DNA of 43,472 nucleotides from NCBI GenBank assembly GCA_934149305.1, contig CAKPEF010000014.1:1-43472 (forward strand). Reading direction: 5' to 3'. This document shows, piece by piece, positions 8,801-16,732 of this stretch (its first letter is position 1; every line of letters begins with the position of its first letter). Source of the DNA: an uncultured Clostridia bacterium. Its GTDB lineage: Bacteria; Bacillota; Clostridia; TANB77; UBA1234. The position numbers and the translations under genes were made by a program. Under the pieces are notes generated by a model. That model worked only from the letters and a program-made list of their open reading frames with translations, was not told the DNA's origin and did no database searches.

Positions 8801-10215
8801 GTTCAACATGTGGCTCTGAATGTTCAACACATAGTGGATATGGATATTGTCGTACACACTGTCCTTATAACCATGGCAGTAGCGGAACTACTACATACTA
8901 TTGTACATGTGCGGGATGTAGTAATACAGTATCAAGTAGTGGTACAAAGTGTTCATCATGTAGTTCTTGGTGCTCAAGCCATTCAAATTATTGCACAGAC
9001 CACTGTCCATATACTCATGGCAGTAGCGGAGGCGGAAGTACAACAACATATGTATGTTCATGTGCAGGATGTAGTAACAAAGTATCATATAGTGGAGCAA
9101 AATGTTCATCATGTGGTTCATGGTGTTCTTCACATAGTAGTTATTGTACAACTCATTGCCCATATAGTCACAGTAGTGGCGGAAGCAGCGGAGGTGGTAG
9201 TACTGGCGGAGGTTCAAGTTCAGTATGCTCTACTTGTGGAGGAACAGGAAAAATAAGCAAATGGCTTAATGATTATTGGAGTATTCCATGTACTCTTCCA
9301 GGTTGTGATGGCAGGGTATATAAAATTTACTATAAAAAATGTAGATTTTGTGGAATAGTAAGCTATAGTGCGTTTTATTATTGTGATAATGTTAATGATA
9401 CTGATCATACTCAAGATTGTTCTTGTAGTGATGAAATTTGTCCAGATTGTAAAGGAGCATCAGCAACAACGTCTACAAGAAGAACAACAACGTCAAGCAG
9501 AACGACGACGTCAAGTAGAAAAACAACCTCAACAAGAAGAACAACCTCAACAAGAAGAACAACAACATCTGGCAATCATTACTGTAAGGACAATATAGGT
9601 AGTTGGGAATACTACACCACGAGTCTTCATTGTCAAAAATGTAAAGTATGTGGCCAAGTACAAAAAACAGAATCCCATGTTTTCAGCGGAAATACTTGTA
9701 TGGTATGTTTTTATACGAAGCCTTCTTCAACAACAACATCAAGTAGAACAACAACGTCAAGCAGAACGACGACGTCAAGTAGAAAAACAACCTCAACAAG
9801 AAGAACAACAACATCTGGCAATCATTACTGTAAGGACAATATAGGTAGTTGGGAATACTACACCACGAGTCTTCATTGTCAAAAATGTAAAGTATGTGGC
9901 CAAGTACAAAAAACAGAATCCCATGTTTTCAGCGGAAATACTTGTATGGTATGTTTTTATACGAAGCCTTCTTCAACAACAACATCAAGTAGAACAACAA
10001 CATCAAGTAAAAAAACAACAACCTCAAGCAAAAAGACAACAACGTCAAGTAGAAAAACAACCTCAACAAGAAGAACAACAACCTCAAGCAAAAAGACAAC
10101 AACGTCAAGTAGAAAAACAACCTCAACAAGAAGAACAACAACTTCAAGCAAAAAGACAACATCACTTAGAAAACCAACAACGTCAAATAAAAGAACAATA
10201 ACCTTAAAGGATTAA
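5847..10215 (+). CDS. Giant prepilin-like repeat surface protein (needs +1 shift at CGG 5871)
   Basis: Read from ATG 5847 (GGAGGT at 5835-5840) with the C of CGG 5871 skipped, the gene encodes about 1455 residues; without the shift it stops at once. The N-terminus MIKDKKRN-G-ITMITVVLTI is a type IV prepilin-like signal, Gly then a long hydrophobic helix, and residues to about 150 match the 161-residue pilin-like protein at 27972. Then follow Ig-like and Big-type repeats, a Listeria-Bacteroides (InlB B-type) repeat ending FLGWYTA...YAHW (about 808-880), a divergent InlB-type repeat ending FKMPEGNITLTA, three Cys/His-rich units of about 45 residues (from about 966), a CxxCGGTG segment, and a Thr/Ser/Arg/Lys-rich tail with a duplicated 82-residue unit. 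No LPXTG motif or membrane anchor is seen at the C-terminus. Probably a cell-surface adhesin assembled by pilin-type machinery. Confidence 0.8.
5871..5874 (+). other. +1 CGG shift site 1: AAT-C-GGG, Gly9 of the prepilin-like giant
   Basis: CGG is in frame from ATG 5847. Skipping C5871 gives GGG (Gly), then ITMITVV, the expected prepilin sequence. The recoded Gly is the residue just before the predicted prepilin-peptidase cut. Confidence 0.85.
8740..9185 (+). repeat. Three tandem Cys/His-rich protein repeats
   Basis: Three imperfect units of about 45-50 codons, each of the form CxCxGCSN...CSxCxSxCSxHS...CxxHCPYxHGSS, lie in tandem within the giant protein. Cys and His spacing suggests zinc-ribbon or zinc-knuckle folds on the cell surface. 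Ser/Gly linkers separate the units. Confidence 0.8.
9460..10205 (+). repeat. Low-complexity Thr/Ser/Arg/Lys tandem-repeat coding tract
   Basis: Short repeats coding for TTTSSR, TTTSSKK and TTSTRR units surround and follow the duplicated Cys-rich domain. They look slippage-prone. The product would be strongly basic and Thr-rich, suited to wall binding or O-glycosylation; this is inference. Confidence 0.85.
9571..10003 (+). repeat. Near-exact 246-bp direct duplication inside the giant gene
   Basis: The segment that begins GGCAATCATTACTGTAAGGA at 9571 recurs at 9817 and appears identical for about 187 bases. It encodes a Cys-rich domain (YCKDN...CQKCKVCG...NTCMVCF) plus part of the Thr/Ser/Arg tail. 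Such exact identity suggests recent duplication or ongoing gene conversion. Confidence 0.9.
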
Positions 10216-10220
10216 ACTAA

Positions 10221-10264
10221 ACCCTAATTGTTAGATTTTAGATTTAACAATTAGGGTGTTTTTA
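10221..10264 (+). terminator. Intrinsic terminator of the giant gene
   Basis: ACCCTAATTGTTA and its exact complement flank a short loop, followed by GTTTTTATA. Confidence 0.85.
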
Positions 10265-10303
10265 TAAGAAAAAAGTAAAGAACCACTACTTTTTTTAAAA
10301 TTA

Positions 10304-10332
10304 TTGATAATAATTTCTAATATGTGTATAAT
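10304..10332 (+). promoter_or_regulatory. SigA-type promoter of the M18 aminopeptidase gene
   Basis: TTGATA (10304-10309), a 17-base spacer and TATAAT (10327-10332) precede the GGAGG at 10354. Confidence 0.75.
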
Positions 10333-10366
10333 AATTTAGAAAAGTAAAATGTTAGGAGGTATAATT

Positions 10367-11782
10367 ATGGCAGAAACAAAAACAGCAGGTCAAAAACTTA
10401 AAGATGAGCTTTTGATGAATGATAAAAATGGTTGGGAGGAGCTTTCAGAAAAAGAGAAAAAAGAGATTTTATCTTTTAATGATGGCTATATAAACTTCTT
10501 AAATAAAGGTAAAACAGAAAGAGAATGTGTTAAAGAGGCTAAAGAGATTGCAGAGGCAAACGGCTTTAAAGAAATCAGCAAAGTTAAAAAACTAAAAGCT
10601 GGTGACAAAGTATATGAAATAAATCGTGGCAAAAATATCGTGCTTGCAGTAATTGGTGAAGAGCCAATTGAAAATGGAATGAAAGTTGTTGGTGCACACA
10701 TTGACTCACCAAGATTAGACTTAAAACCAAATCCACTATATGAAGATAATGGATTTGCATATTTTAAAACTCACTATTATGGTGGAATTAAAAAATATCA
10801 ATGGGTTACAATGCCACTAGCAATACATGGCGTTATTGCTTTGAAAAATGGAAAAAATGTTGAAGTAAACATTGGTAACGAAGAAGATGATTTAACATTT
10901 GTTATAACAGACTTACTTCCACACATGGCTAGAAAACAAATGGAGAAAAAGTTATCTGAAGGCATTGAGGGAGAAGATTTAAATCTTCTAATCGGTAGCA
11001 TTCCATTTAATGATGAAAAAGTTTCAGAGAAAGTAAAATTAAATATTATGAAACTTTTAAATGAAAAATATGGAATAGTTGAAAAAGATTTTATAAGCGC
11101 AGAGCTTGAAATTGTTCCTGCATTTAATGCAAAGAGTTTAGGCTTTGATAGAAGCATGGTTGCAGGTTATGGACAAGATGATAAAGTATGTGCATATACA
11201 TCTTTAAAAGCAATTTGTGAAGTTGAAAAACCAAAGAAAACAGCAGTATGTATTTTAGTAGATAAAGAAGAAATCGGAAGTGTTGGAAACACAGGAATGG
11301 AAGCAAGAGCATTCGAAAATTTCGTTCTTGAAATGATTGCTTTAAGAGGAGAAGAAAAAACACCAAACACAATAGCAAAGGCACTTGCAAATTCAAAGAT
11401 GTTATCTGCAGATGTTGATGGAGCATTTGACCCAATTTATGCATCAGTAGCAGAAAAGAGAAATTCTTCATTCTTTGGAATGGGTGTAGGACTAAACAAA
11501 TATACAGGAGCAAGAGGAAAATCTGGAGCAAACGATGCAAATGCTGAATATGTAGCTGAGCTTAGAAAATTGTTTGATGATAACAAAGTTAGATTCCAAA
11601 TAAGTGAACTTGGAAAAGTAGATGAAGGTGGCGGTGGAACAATCGCATATATCCTAGCAAACAAAGGAATGGACGTTATAGATTGCGGAACACCAGTACT
11701 ATCAATGCACTCACCATATGAAGTAACAAGCAAATTCGATGTATATATGTCTTATAGAGCATATAAAGTTTTTATGGAATAA
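10367..11782 (+). CDS. M18-family aminopeptidase
   Basis: A 471-residue zinc metallopeptidase of family M18 (aspartyl aminopeptidase and relatives), cytoplasmic and usually a tetrahedral dodecamer. Family motifs in order are VVGAHIDSPRLDLKPNPLYE (metal His and Asp), VDKEEIGSVGNTGMEAR (catalytic and metal Glu), SADVDGAFDP, and a C-terminal GTPVLSMHSPYEV with the last metal-binding His. It removes N-terminal residues from peptides; acidic residues are favoured in characterised homologues. The start is ATG 10367 after TTAGGAGG; an upstream in-frame ATG (10349) lies before that site. Monocistronic, with its own promoter. Confidence 0.9.
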   Translation: MAETKTAGQKLKDELLMNDKNGWEELSEKEKKEILSFNDGYINFLNKGKTERECVKEAKEIAEANGFKEISKVKKLKAGDKVYEINRGKNIVLAVIGEEPIENGMKVVGAHIDSPRLDLKPNPLYEDNGFAYFKTHYYGGIKKYQWVTMPLAIHGVIALKNGKNVEVNIGNEEDDLTFVITDLLPHMARKQMEKKLSEGIEGEDLNLLIGSIPFNDEKVSEKVKLNIMKLLNEKYGIVEKDFISAELEIVPAFNAKSLGFDRSMVAGYGQDDKVCAYTSLKAICEVEKPKKTAVCILVDKEEIGSVGNTGMEARAFENFVLEMIALRGEEKTPNTIAKALANSKMLSADVDGAFDPIYASVAEKRNSSFFGMGVGLNKYTGARGKSGANDANAEYVAELRKLFDDNKVRFQISELGKVDEGGGGTIAYILANKGMDVIDCGTPVLSMHSPYEVTSKFDVYMSYRAYKVFME

Positions 11783-11885
11783 TTTAAAATATGTAGTATA
11801 ATGGGGGAAAGAAAAATCTTTCTCTCATTTTTTGTGTCTAAAAACGAAAACGACAATTATCTGAGAGAAACTGAGGTGATAGAGA

Positions 11886-12215
11886 TTGAGTATGGATATT
11901 AAATATAGAAAAGCTTTTGCAGAGGTATTAGATGTGTTAGAACACACAGATAGAATATTAGTCAGAAAAATCCCGAGAGAATTTATGGAATTTTTAAGAC
12001 AAAATGCAGATATGACGCATGGAGTTATATTTGACAGTTCAAAAAAATTAAAAGAACAAGCAATTAGTAAAGAGGCAAAAGAAATTCTTGCAATGCTATA
12101 TGAAGATTACATGAACAAAACAAAAATGAAAGAAGAGTCGCAAAGTAATATGCCCAAAAGTATAACAGAAAAGATTCTAAAGATATTTAAGAACAAAACG
12201 GGTGGTGAAAATTAG
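11886..12215 (+). CDS. Small conserved Firmicutes protein of unknown function
   Basis: This 109-residue soluble protein resembles a widespread uncharacterised Clostridia family with the pattern YRKAFAEVLDVLEHTD...KIPREFMEF...EQAISKEAKEILAMLYEDY. A basic C-terminal tail follows. No catalytic motif is visible. The TTG at 11886 is the likely start, since GAGGTG lies seven bases upstream; ATG 11892 is the alternative. Its stop codon directly touches the GTG start of the amidoligase gene, so the two are translationally coupled. It may be a partner or regulator of that enzyme; this is inference from coupling only. Confidence 0.7.
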   Translation: MSMDIKYRKAFAEVLDVLEHTDRILVRKIPREFMEFLRQNADMTHGVIFDSSKKLKEQAISKEAKEILAMLYEDYMNKTKMKEESQSNMPKSITEKILKIFKNKTGGEN

Positions 12216-14151
12216 GTGAGATCACTAACAAATTTAGAAAAAGCATATAATGATTCATTAAGCAGAGTATCTAAAATAGACTACTATGTTCAAACAGCTT
12301 GTGATAGGAGAGATGAAAATTATTTTAATAAACTTTTATTAAATGCACTAGTAAATCAAGAAGCAGAGGCTTTAAATGAGTATTCAAAAATAAAAGAGAT
12401 TAGTTTAATGACAAAAGAAGAAAGGGCTGAGCTATTAGAATACGATGAAAATGGAGAATTAAAAATACAAAGATATGGATTAAGCGAATATTCAAAAATA
12501 TATGTTCTATCGAAATATTTAGATATAAGAGATCTATTAAAAATAGAGGGCAATAGAGAAATATTTGGCAAACTAAAAAAGTTTGGAGTTCCTGAAACAG
12601 AAATACTAAAAATTGTATGTGACGAAAAAAATAAGCGTTTACAAGAATTGATTTTAACCGCCAAATTAGAAGATACTAACGGAGAGCTATTACCAGTATC
12701 AAATATTATTTTTAAAGAAGAAAATGTGCAAAAATTATTATTTTTATCAGATACGTGCTCAATCGATATAATAAAAAACATAATAAATGGAAAATATGGA
12801 GATTTAAATGGAAATGAAGCCGATTTGATTGTACTAAATTCAGTAACAGATGGACTTGAAAGAGTACTAAAAGATGCAAAGTTATTTGCTCGGAAAAATG
12901 GAATTGCGTGAAGAAGTATTAAAAAAGTATGCAATAATAAGAAATTTAACGGATATAGATGGAATAATAAAGAAGCATGAACACATATATATGCCAAAAC
13001 AAATGTCACTTGGCGTAGAACTAGAAGTGATTGGTGCGGCAAGCGATTATTTGTACGGTGTGATGCTTAATGGGTTCGGAGGAAAGGAAGATAATACAAT
13101 ACAAGATAAAAAATATCCAGGAGTTGAAATAATCTCTCCAATACTTAGAAGCAATAATGTAGATAATGTGTTAGGAGTAGCAGAGCAGTTGAAAATGATT
13201 GGTATGCAGACAAATAGAAGTTGTGGTGGACATATACACATAGGAGCAGACTATTTAGAAGTAAAAGATGATTCACAAAAAACTAATGATGAAGCCACAA
13301 AATTTGCGTGGAAATCTTTGCTAGAAATGTGGAAGAGCAGCGAAGAAATTATGTATAAAATTACAAATCGTGTTGGCGAAGAGCATAGAGGAATTGGATT
13401 TGCAAAACCAATAGCACCTAAAATAGAAGAAATGTTATCATATGATGACACATCAATGAATGTCTACAGTTATAAAGAAATGATAAAAATGGTACAAACA
13501 GAAAAAGAGCCATATGTAAGTGAACGATATTTTTCGTTAAATTTTACAAATTTAAATGATAGTAAAGATACGCTTGAGTTTAGGCTTGCAAATGGGACTA
13601 TAGAACCCAAAGAGCTAAAAGCCAATATAGAACTTTTGGTGTCTTTTGTCGATATATCAAAGAAAATTGGAATAATAAGGTATAAAGAAAAAAACAATGT
13701 GGAACTTACTAAAAAAGAAGAAGAAATATTAGAAAAGTATAAAGAAATCTGTACAAATGGAGAAAAAAGTGAAGAAGAAAAGAAGGACAAGCTTTTTGAA
13801 ATAATGTTTGATGATGAAAAAAGGCAAATATACGATGAAAGATATGAAAAAAGCACTTTTAATTTAGAAGAAGAAATGCAAAAAATAGAGCATAAATCTA
13901 ATGATCATCCAAACGAATACGGGGAACAATTAACAAATGAAGAGTTTAAAAAATTAAGAAATTATAAGAAAAATACTAGAGAAAAAGAAGAAGTAAAATT
14001 TACACAAAATGATTTAGAAGAGTTGGCAGACGAAATACCAGAAGAAAGAACAAGCATATTTAGAATATGGTTCAACAGAATAAGAAACTGGTGGCAACAT
14101 CGTAGAATAGAAATAGACGAAAAGTCAAATAAGAATGATTTAGAAAGATAG
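12216..14151 (+). CDS. Amidoligase-family protein (needs +1 shift at CGG 12891)
   Basis: Two overlapping frames join into one 644-residue protein when the C of CGG 12891 is skipped. Residues 1-225 form a helical N-terminal region I do not recognise. The rest matches the amidoligase family (COOH-NH2 ligase fold): SLGVELEVIG, PGVEIISPIL, SCGGHIHIGAD, YFSLNFTNL and TLEFRLANGTIEPKEL, in the expected order. Family members are predicted to form amide bonds with ATP, in peptide tagging or surface modification. A charged tail and a Trp-rich end (FRIWFNRIRNWWQHRR) may bind membrane. The GTG start abuts the previous stop, with GGTGGTG upstream. Without the shift the protein ends at residue 231. The substrate is unknown. 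Confidence 0.82.
12891..12894 (+). other. +1 CGG shift site 2: GCT-C-GGA, Gly226 of the amidoligase protein
   Basis: CGG is in frame with GTG 12216. Zero frame stops at 12911; skipping C12891 gives GGA and opens the 419-codon amidoligase part. Confidence 0.85.
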
Positions 14152-14152
14152 A

Positions 14153-14210
14153 AGGCAAAATCTTAGAATATAATAAAATTATAAAAATATTATAATTCAG
14201 ATTTTGCTAT
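14153..14210 (+). terminator. Long AT-rich inverted repeat after the amidoligase gene
   Basis: GCAAAATCT and AGATTTTGC flank a second stem, GAATATAATA/TATTATAATTC. It could stop transcription or stabilise the mRNA end, but there is no clear T-run. Confidence 0.45.
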
Positions 14211-14256
14211 AAATTCAGTTTGAACAGTAACAAACCAATTTAAAAATAGGTAAAAA

Positions 14257-14299
14257 TGCATACAAAATGTTGATAAATGTATACAAAATGTGATATAAT
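14257..14299 (+). promoter_or_regulatory. dinJ-yafQ promoter with two operator half-repeats
   Basis: TTGATA (14270-14275), an 18-base spacer and TATAAT (14294-14299) form the promoter. ATACAAAATGT occurs at 14260-14270 and 14281-14291, exactly 21 bases apart, each extending a TGYATACA palindrome. The pair overlaps the -35 and spacer, as expected for an antitoxin-repressed operator. Confidence 0.75.
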
Positions 14300-14321
14300 G
14301 ATTGTGAAGGGAGTGAATGCG

Positions 14322-14630
14322 ATGTCTACAGTAAGAATAAATGATGAGATAAAAAAAGAGGTTGTGCCGATACTAAGCGATTTAGGACTATCACTTAGTG
14401 AAGCTATAAATATATTTTTACATCAAGTAAAATTAAGCAATGGAATACCATTTGAAGTAAAGCGAAAAAACATTGTAGAGCTAAATGATGGTTATGGTTC
14501 TTATATATGCGAGTATGGCCATTTGCATGATTACAGCAAAATAGACTTTAAAGAACTAGAAGAAGATAGAATTCCAAAAGTATATAACAGTGCTGATGAA
14601 TTAGCAAAAGACATAGAAGGAGAAGAATAG
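14322..14630 (+). CDS. dinJ: DinJ/RelB-type antitoxin
   Basis: Antitoxin of 102 residues. The N-terminal half is a ribbon-helix-helix domain (STVRINDEIKKEVVPILSDL, then LSLSEAINIFLHQVKLSNGI, ending in the DinJ-like IPFEVKRKN). The C-terminal part, longer and more acidic than in E. coli DinJ, would wrap the toxin. It would bind the two operator repeats upstream to repress its own operon. ATG 14322 is preferred; an upstream in-frame ATG at 14277 lies before the -10 box. The stop TAG is immediately followed by the yafQ ATG, so the pair is coupled. Confidence 0.85.
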   Translation: MSTVRINDEIKKEVVPILSDLGLSLSEAINIFLHQVKLSNGIPFEVKRKNIVELNDGYGSYICEYGHLHDYSKIDFKELEEDRIPKVYNSADELAKDIEGEE

Positions 14631-14910
14631 ATGTATAAAATCGAAATTACAAATAAGTTTAAACAAAGTCTAAAAAAGGTACAAAAAAGACGGAGTAAAT
14701 ACAAAACTTATATATGATGTAGTTGATATATTAGCAAAAGGAGATAGTTTGCCAGAAAAATATAAAAATCATCAATTAAAAGGTAATTTGCAAGGGTATT
14801 ATGATTGTCACATATTACCTGATTTGGTTTTAATATATAAAATAGAAAAAGATAAACTGATTTTATTATTATTTGATATAGATTCACATTCAAATTTATT
14901 CAAATACTAA
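14631..14910 (+). CDS. yafQ: YafQ-type mRNA interferase toxin (needs +1 shift at CGG 14691)
   Basis: RelE-superfamily endoribonuclease toxin. In zero frame translation stops after 28 codons; skipping the C of CGG 14691 gives 92 residues, the same length as E. coli YafQ. Catalytic-type residues line up after the shift: His47 (NHQLKG), His60 and Asp64 (DCHILPD), and His86 (SHSNLF), corresponding to YafQ H50, H63, D67 and H87; the Trp after the Asp is Leu here. It is expected to cut mRNA on the ribosome, neutralised by DinJ. Because of the CGG, toxin output depends on the frameshift rate while antitoxin output does not. It looks intact rather than a pseudogene. Confidence 0.85.
14691..14694 (+). 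other. +1 CGG shift site 3: AGA-C-GGA, Gly21 of YafQ
   Basis: CGG is codon 21 from ATG 14631. Skipping C14691 continues GVNTKLIYDVVDIL to the stop at 14908. Confidence 0.87.
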
Positions 14911-14923
14911 ATTAAAAGAAAAT

Positions 14924-14953
14924 AGCGGACATATAAGTTGTCTGCTTTTTTAT
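14924..14953 (+). terminator. Intrinsic terminator of dinJ-yafQ
   Basis: AGCGGACA pairs with TGTCTGCT (one G-T) and is followed by TTTTTT. Confidence 0.82.
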
Positions 14954-15019
14954 TGTTCTAAATTTACTCTACAAAAAAGATAAAGTGTACACAGAAAGAT
15001 AAAAAACCCTATGTTAATC

Positions 15020-15048
15020 TTGACTTTTTAACCAATAATATATATCAT
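15020..15048 (+). promoter_or_regulatory. Probable minD promoter
   Basis: TTGACT (15020-15025), a 17-base spacer and TATCAT (15043-15048). The leader then holds a small GGCTT/AAGCC hairpin before GGAGG at 15091. Confidence 0.6.
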
Positions 15049-15101
15049 AATTGTGTACGGAGGAACGGCTTTCAAGGAAGCCACTAGAATGGAGGATATT
15101 T

Positions 15102-15896
15102 ATGGGAGAAGTAATTGTAATAACATCTGGAAAGGGTGGCGTTGGTAAAACAACAAGTGCTGCAAATTTAGGAACTGCACTTACTATGATGGGAAAAAAA
15201 GTTGCTTTAGTAGACACAGATATAGGTCTTAGAAACTTAGACGTTGTAATGGGCTTAGAAAATAGAATTGTCTATGATATCGTTGATGTTGTCGAAGAAA
15301 ACTGCAAGCTAAAACAAGCACTAATAAAGGATAGAAGATATGAGGGTCTATTCTTACTTCCTGCTGCCCAAACGAGAGATAAAAATGCTGTTAATGAAGA
15401 ACAAATGAAAAAAATATGCGAAGATTTAAAAATCGAGTTCGATTATGTTATTATAGACTGCCCAGCTGGAATAGAGCAAGGCTTTAAAAATGCTATTGCT
15501 GGTGCAGACAGAGCAATGGTTGTTACTACTCCAGAAGTATCAGCAGTTAGAGATGCAGACAGAATAGTTGGATTACTAGAATCAAGTAGTCTCCCAAAAC
15601 CACAACTTATTTTAAATAGAATAAGAACAAAAATGGTTAGAAAAGGTGAAATGATGGACGCAAACGATATAGTTGAATTATTATCAATAAAACTAATCGG
15701 AGCGATACCTGATGATGAAAATGTTATTATTCAAACAAATAAAGGTGAGCCATCTGTAACAAATGCAAAATCGATGTCAGGAAAAGCATATATGGAAACA
15801 GCAAGAAGAATTTTAGGAGAAGATATAGAAGTAACAATACCAGGAAAAGAAGAAGGAGCTTGGAAAAAGTTTAAAGCATTTTTGGCAAAGCATTAA
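15102..15896 (+). CDS. minD: Septum site-determining ATPase MinD
   Basis: Membrane-associated ParA-family ATPase of 264 residues that recruits MinC to block division away from midcell. The deviant Walker A motif SGKGGVGKTT (K11, K16) is at the N-terminus, DTDIGLRNLDVVMGLENR follows, and the amphipathic membrane-targeting helix lies at the very C-terminus (AWKKFKAFLAKH). ATG 15102 follows GGAGG; a longer in-frame reading from 15051 is not supported. MinE is 42 bases downstream. Its partner gene minC is about 11 kb away, after the mre genes, rather than just upstream as is usual. Confidence 0.95.
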   Translation: MGEVIVITSGKGGVGKTTSAANLGTALTMMGKKVALVDTDIGLRNLDVVMGLENRIVYDIVDVVEENCKLKQALIKDRRYEGLFLLPAAQTRDKNAVNEEQMKKICEDLKIEFDYVIIDCPAGIEQGFKNAIAGADRAMVVTTPEVSAVRDADRIVGLLESSSLPKPQLILNRIRTKMVRKGEMMDANDIVELLSIKLIGAIPDDENVIIQTNKGEPSVTNAKSMSGKAYMETARRILGEDIEVTIPGKEEGAWKKFKAFLAKH

Positions 15897-15938
15897 ACCA
15901 AAAACTTACGTTGTAAAGTAGATTAGGAGGCACGAATT

Positions 15939-16571
15939 ATGGAATTGAAAGAAGTTTTTGAGCCAGTTTTAAACTTTATTAAAAATTTTCAAAAAAAAGA
16001 TAAAGAGATTGCATCAAAACAAGCAGCAAAAGATAGATTAAAATTGGTTCTTATGCAAGACAGAGCAAGTGTTTCACCAGATTTCTTTGAAATGATGAAA
16101 AAAGAAATAATCGATGTGATAAAAAAATACATAGAAATAGACGAGGAATCATTAGAAGTAGAACTTACTAGAGGGGTAGAAGTTGGGCTTGAAGGACCAG
16201 CATTGTACGCAAATATTCCAATAAAAAATGTAAAGCCAGTAGCACCAAAAAGCAAAGAAGAGGAAGAACAAGAAGAAAAAGAAACGGTAAAAATGTCTGA
16301 ACAAGAGGCAGAAGAAGTTGCAGAAAAAATATTAAATCATGCAGAAGAATTGCTAAACAAAGCCAAAAACGAAGATGAAACTACTAAAGAAGCAGACTTA
16401 TTAAAAGAAAATGAAGAAGAAAAAAACGAAGAAAAAACAGAAGAGATAGAAGAAGTAAGACAACCGAAAAAAGAAGAAAGCAAAATAAAAACAAAATCAG
16501 CTGCCAAAAAAACAGTGAAAAAAACTAGTACAAAACCCAAAAAAGAAACTAAAAAATCTGAAAATCATTGA
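15939..16571 (+). CDS. minE: Cell division topological factor MinE with a long charged tail
   Basis: Residues 1-100 look like MinE: ASKQAAKDRLKLVLMQDRAS is the canonical anti-MinCD and nascent-helix region, followed by a topological-specificity domain (VIKKYIEIDEESLEVEL). MinE stimulates MinD ATPase and drives it off the membrane. The protein is 210 residues, over twice the usual length of about 90, because of a Glu/Lys-rich tail of about 110 residues that becomes Lys/Thr-rich and basic at the end. The tail is probably disordered; its role is unknown. The start ATG 15939 follows TTAGGAGG. The terminator overlaps the last codons. Confidence 0.9.
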   Translation: MELKEVFEPVLNFIKNFQKKDKEIASKQAAKDRLKLVLMQDRASVSPDFFEMMKKEIIDVIKKYIEIDEESLEVELTRGVEVGLEGPALYANIPIKNVKPVAPKSKEEEEQEEKETVKMSEQEAEEVAEKILNHAEELLNKAKNEDETTKEADLLKENEEEKNEEKTEEIEEVRQPKKEESKIKTKSAAKKTVKKTSTKPKKETKKSENH

Positions 16572-16584
16572 TTTTCAGATTTTT
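16552..16584 (+). terminator. Intrinsic terminator overlapping the minE stop
   Basis: AAAAATCTGAAAATCA and its exact complement form a 16-base stem with the stop codon within it; the T-run is part of the downstream arm. Confidence 0.75.
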
Positions 16585-16628
16585 GTACAATAAGCAAAAA
16601 ACTACTTAAAATGACGCAAAACACACTG

Positions 16629-16667
16629 AAAAATGTAGCTTAAGCTTAAGTGTGCTCCATAAAAAAT
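16629..16667 (+). repeat. Dispersed intergenic repeat, copy 2
   Basis: Core TGTAGCTTAAGCTTAAGTGT, then GCTCCATAAAAAA, on the same strand as the other copies. It lies about 55 bases before the rodA ribosome-binding site. Confidence 0.8.
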
Positions 16668-16732
16668 AAAAATCAGTACAAAAATAAACATTGGCAAAAA
16701 ATGTGTGCCCCAAAAAACAAGGAGGAAGATAT

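Noticed and set aside
8810..9256. A separate plus-strand gene in the Cys-rich tract
   Set aside because: It is a shadow frame of the repeats in the giant gene, without a ribosome-binding site.
9460..10205. CRISPR-like array or satellite
   Set aside because: The repeats are codon-phased, encode Thr/Ser/Arg/Lys motifs in an open frame and have no spacer pattern.
12356..13042. A 228-residue minus-strand gene
   Set aside because: It lies antisense to the amidoligase gene, has no ribosome-binding site and reads as AT-rich shadow composition.
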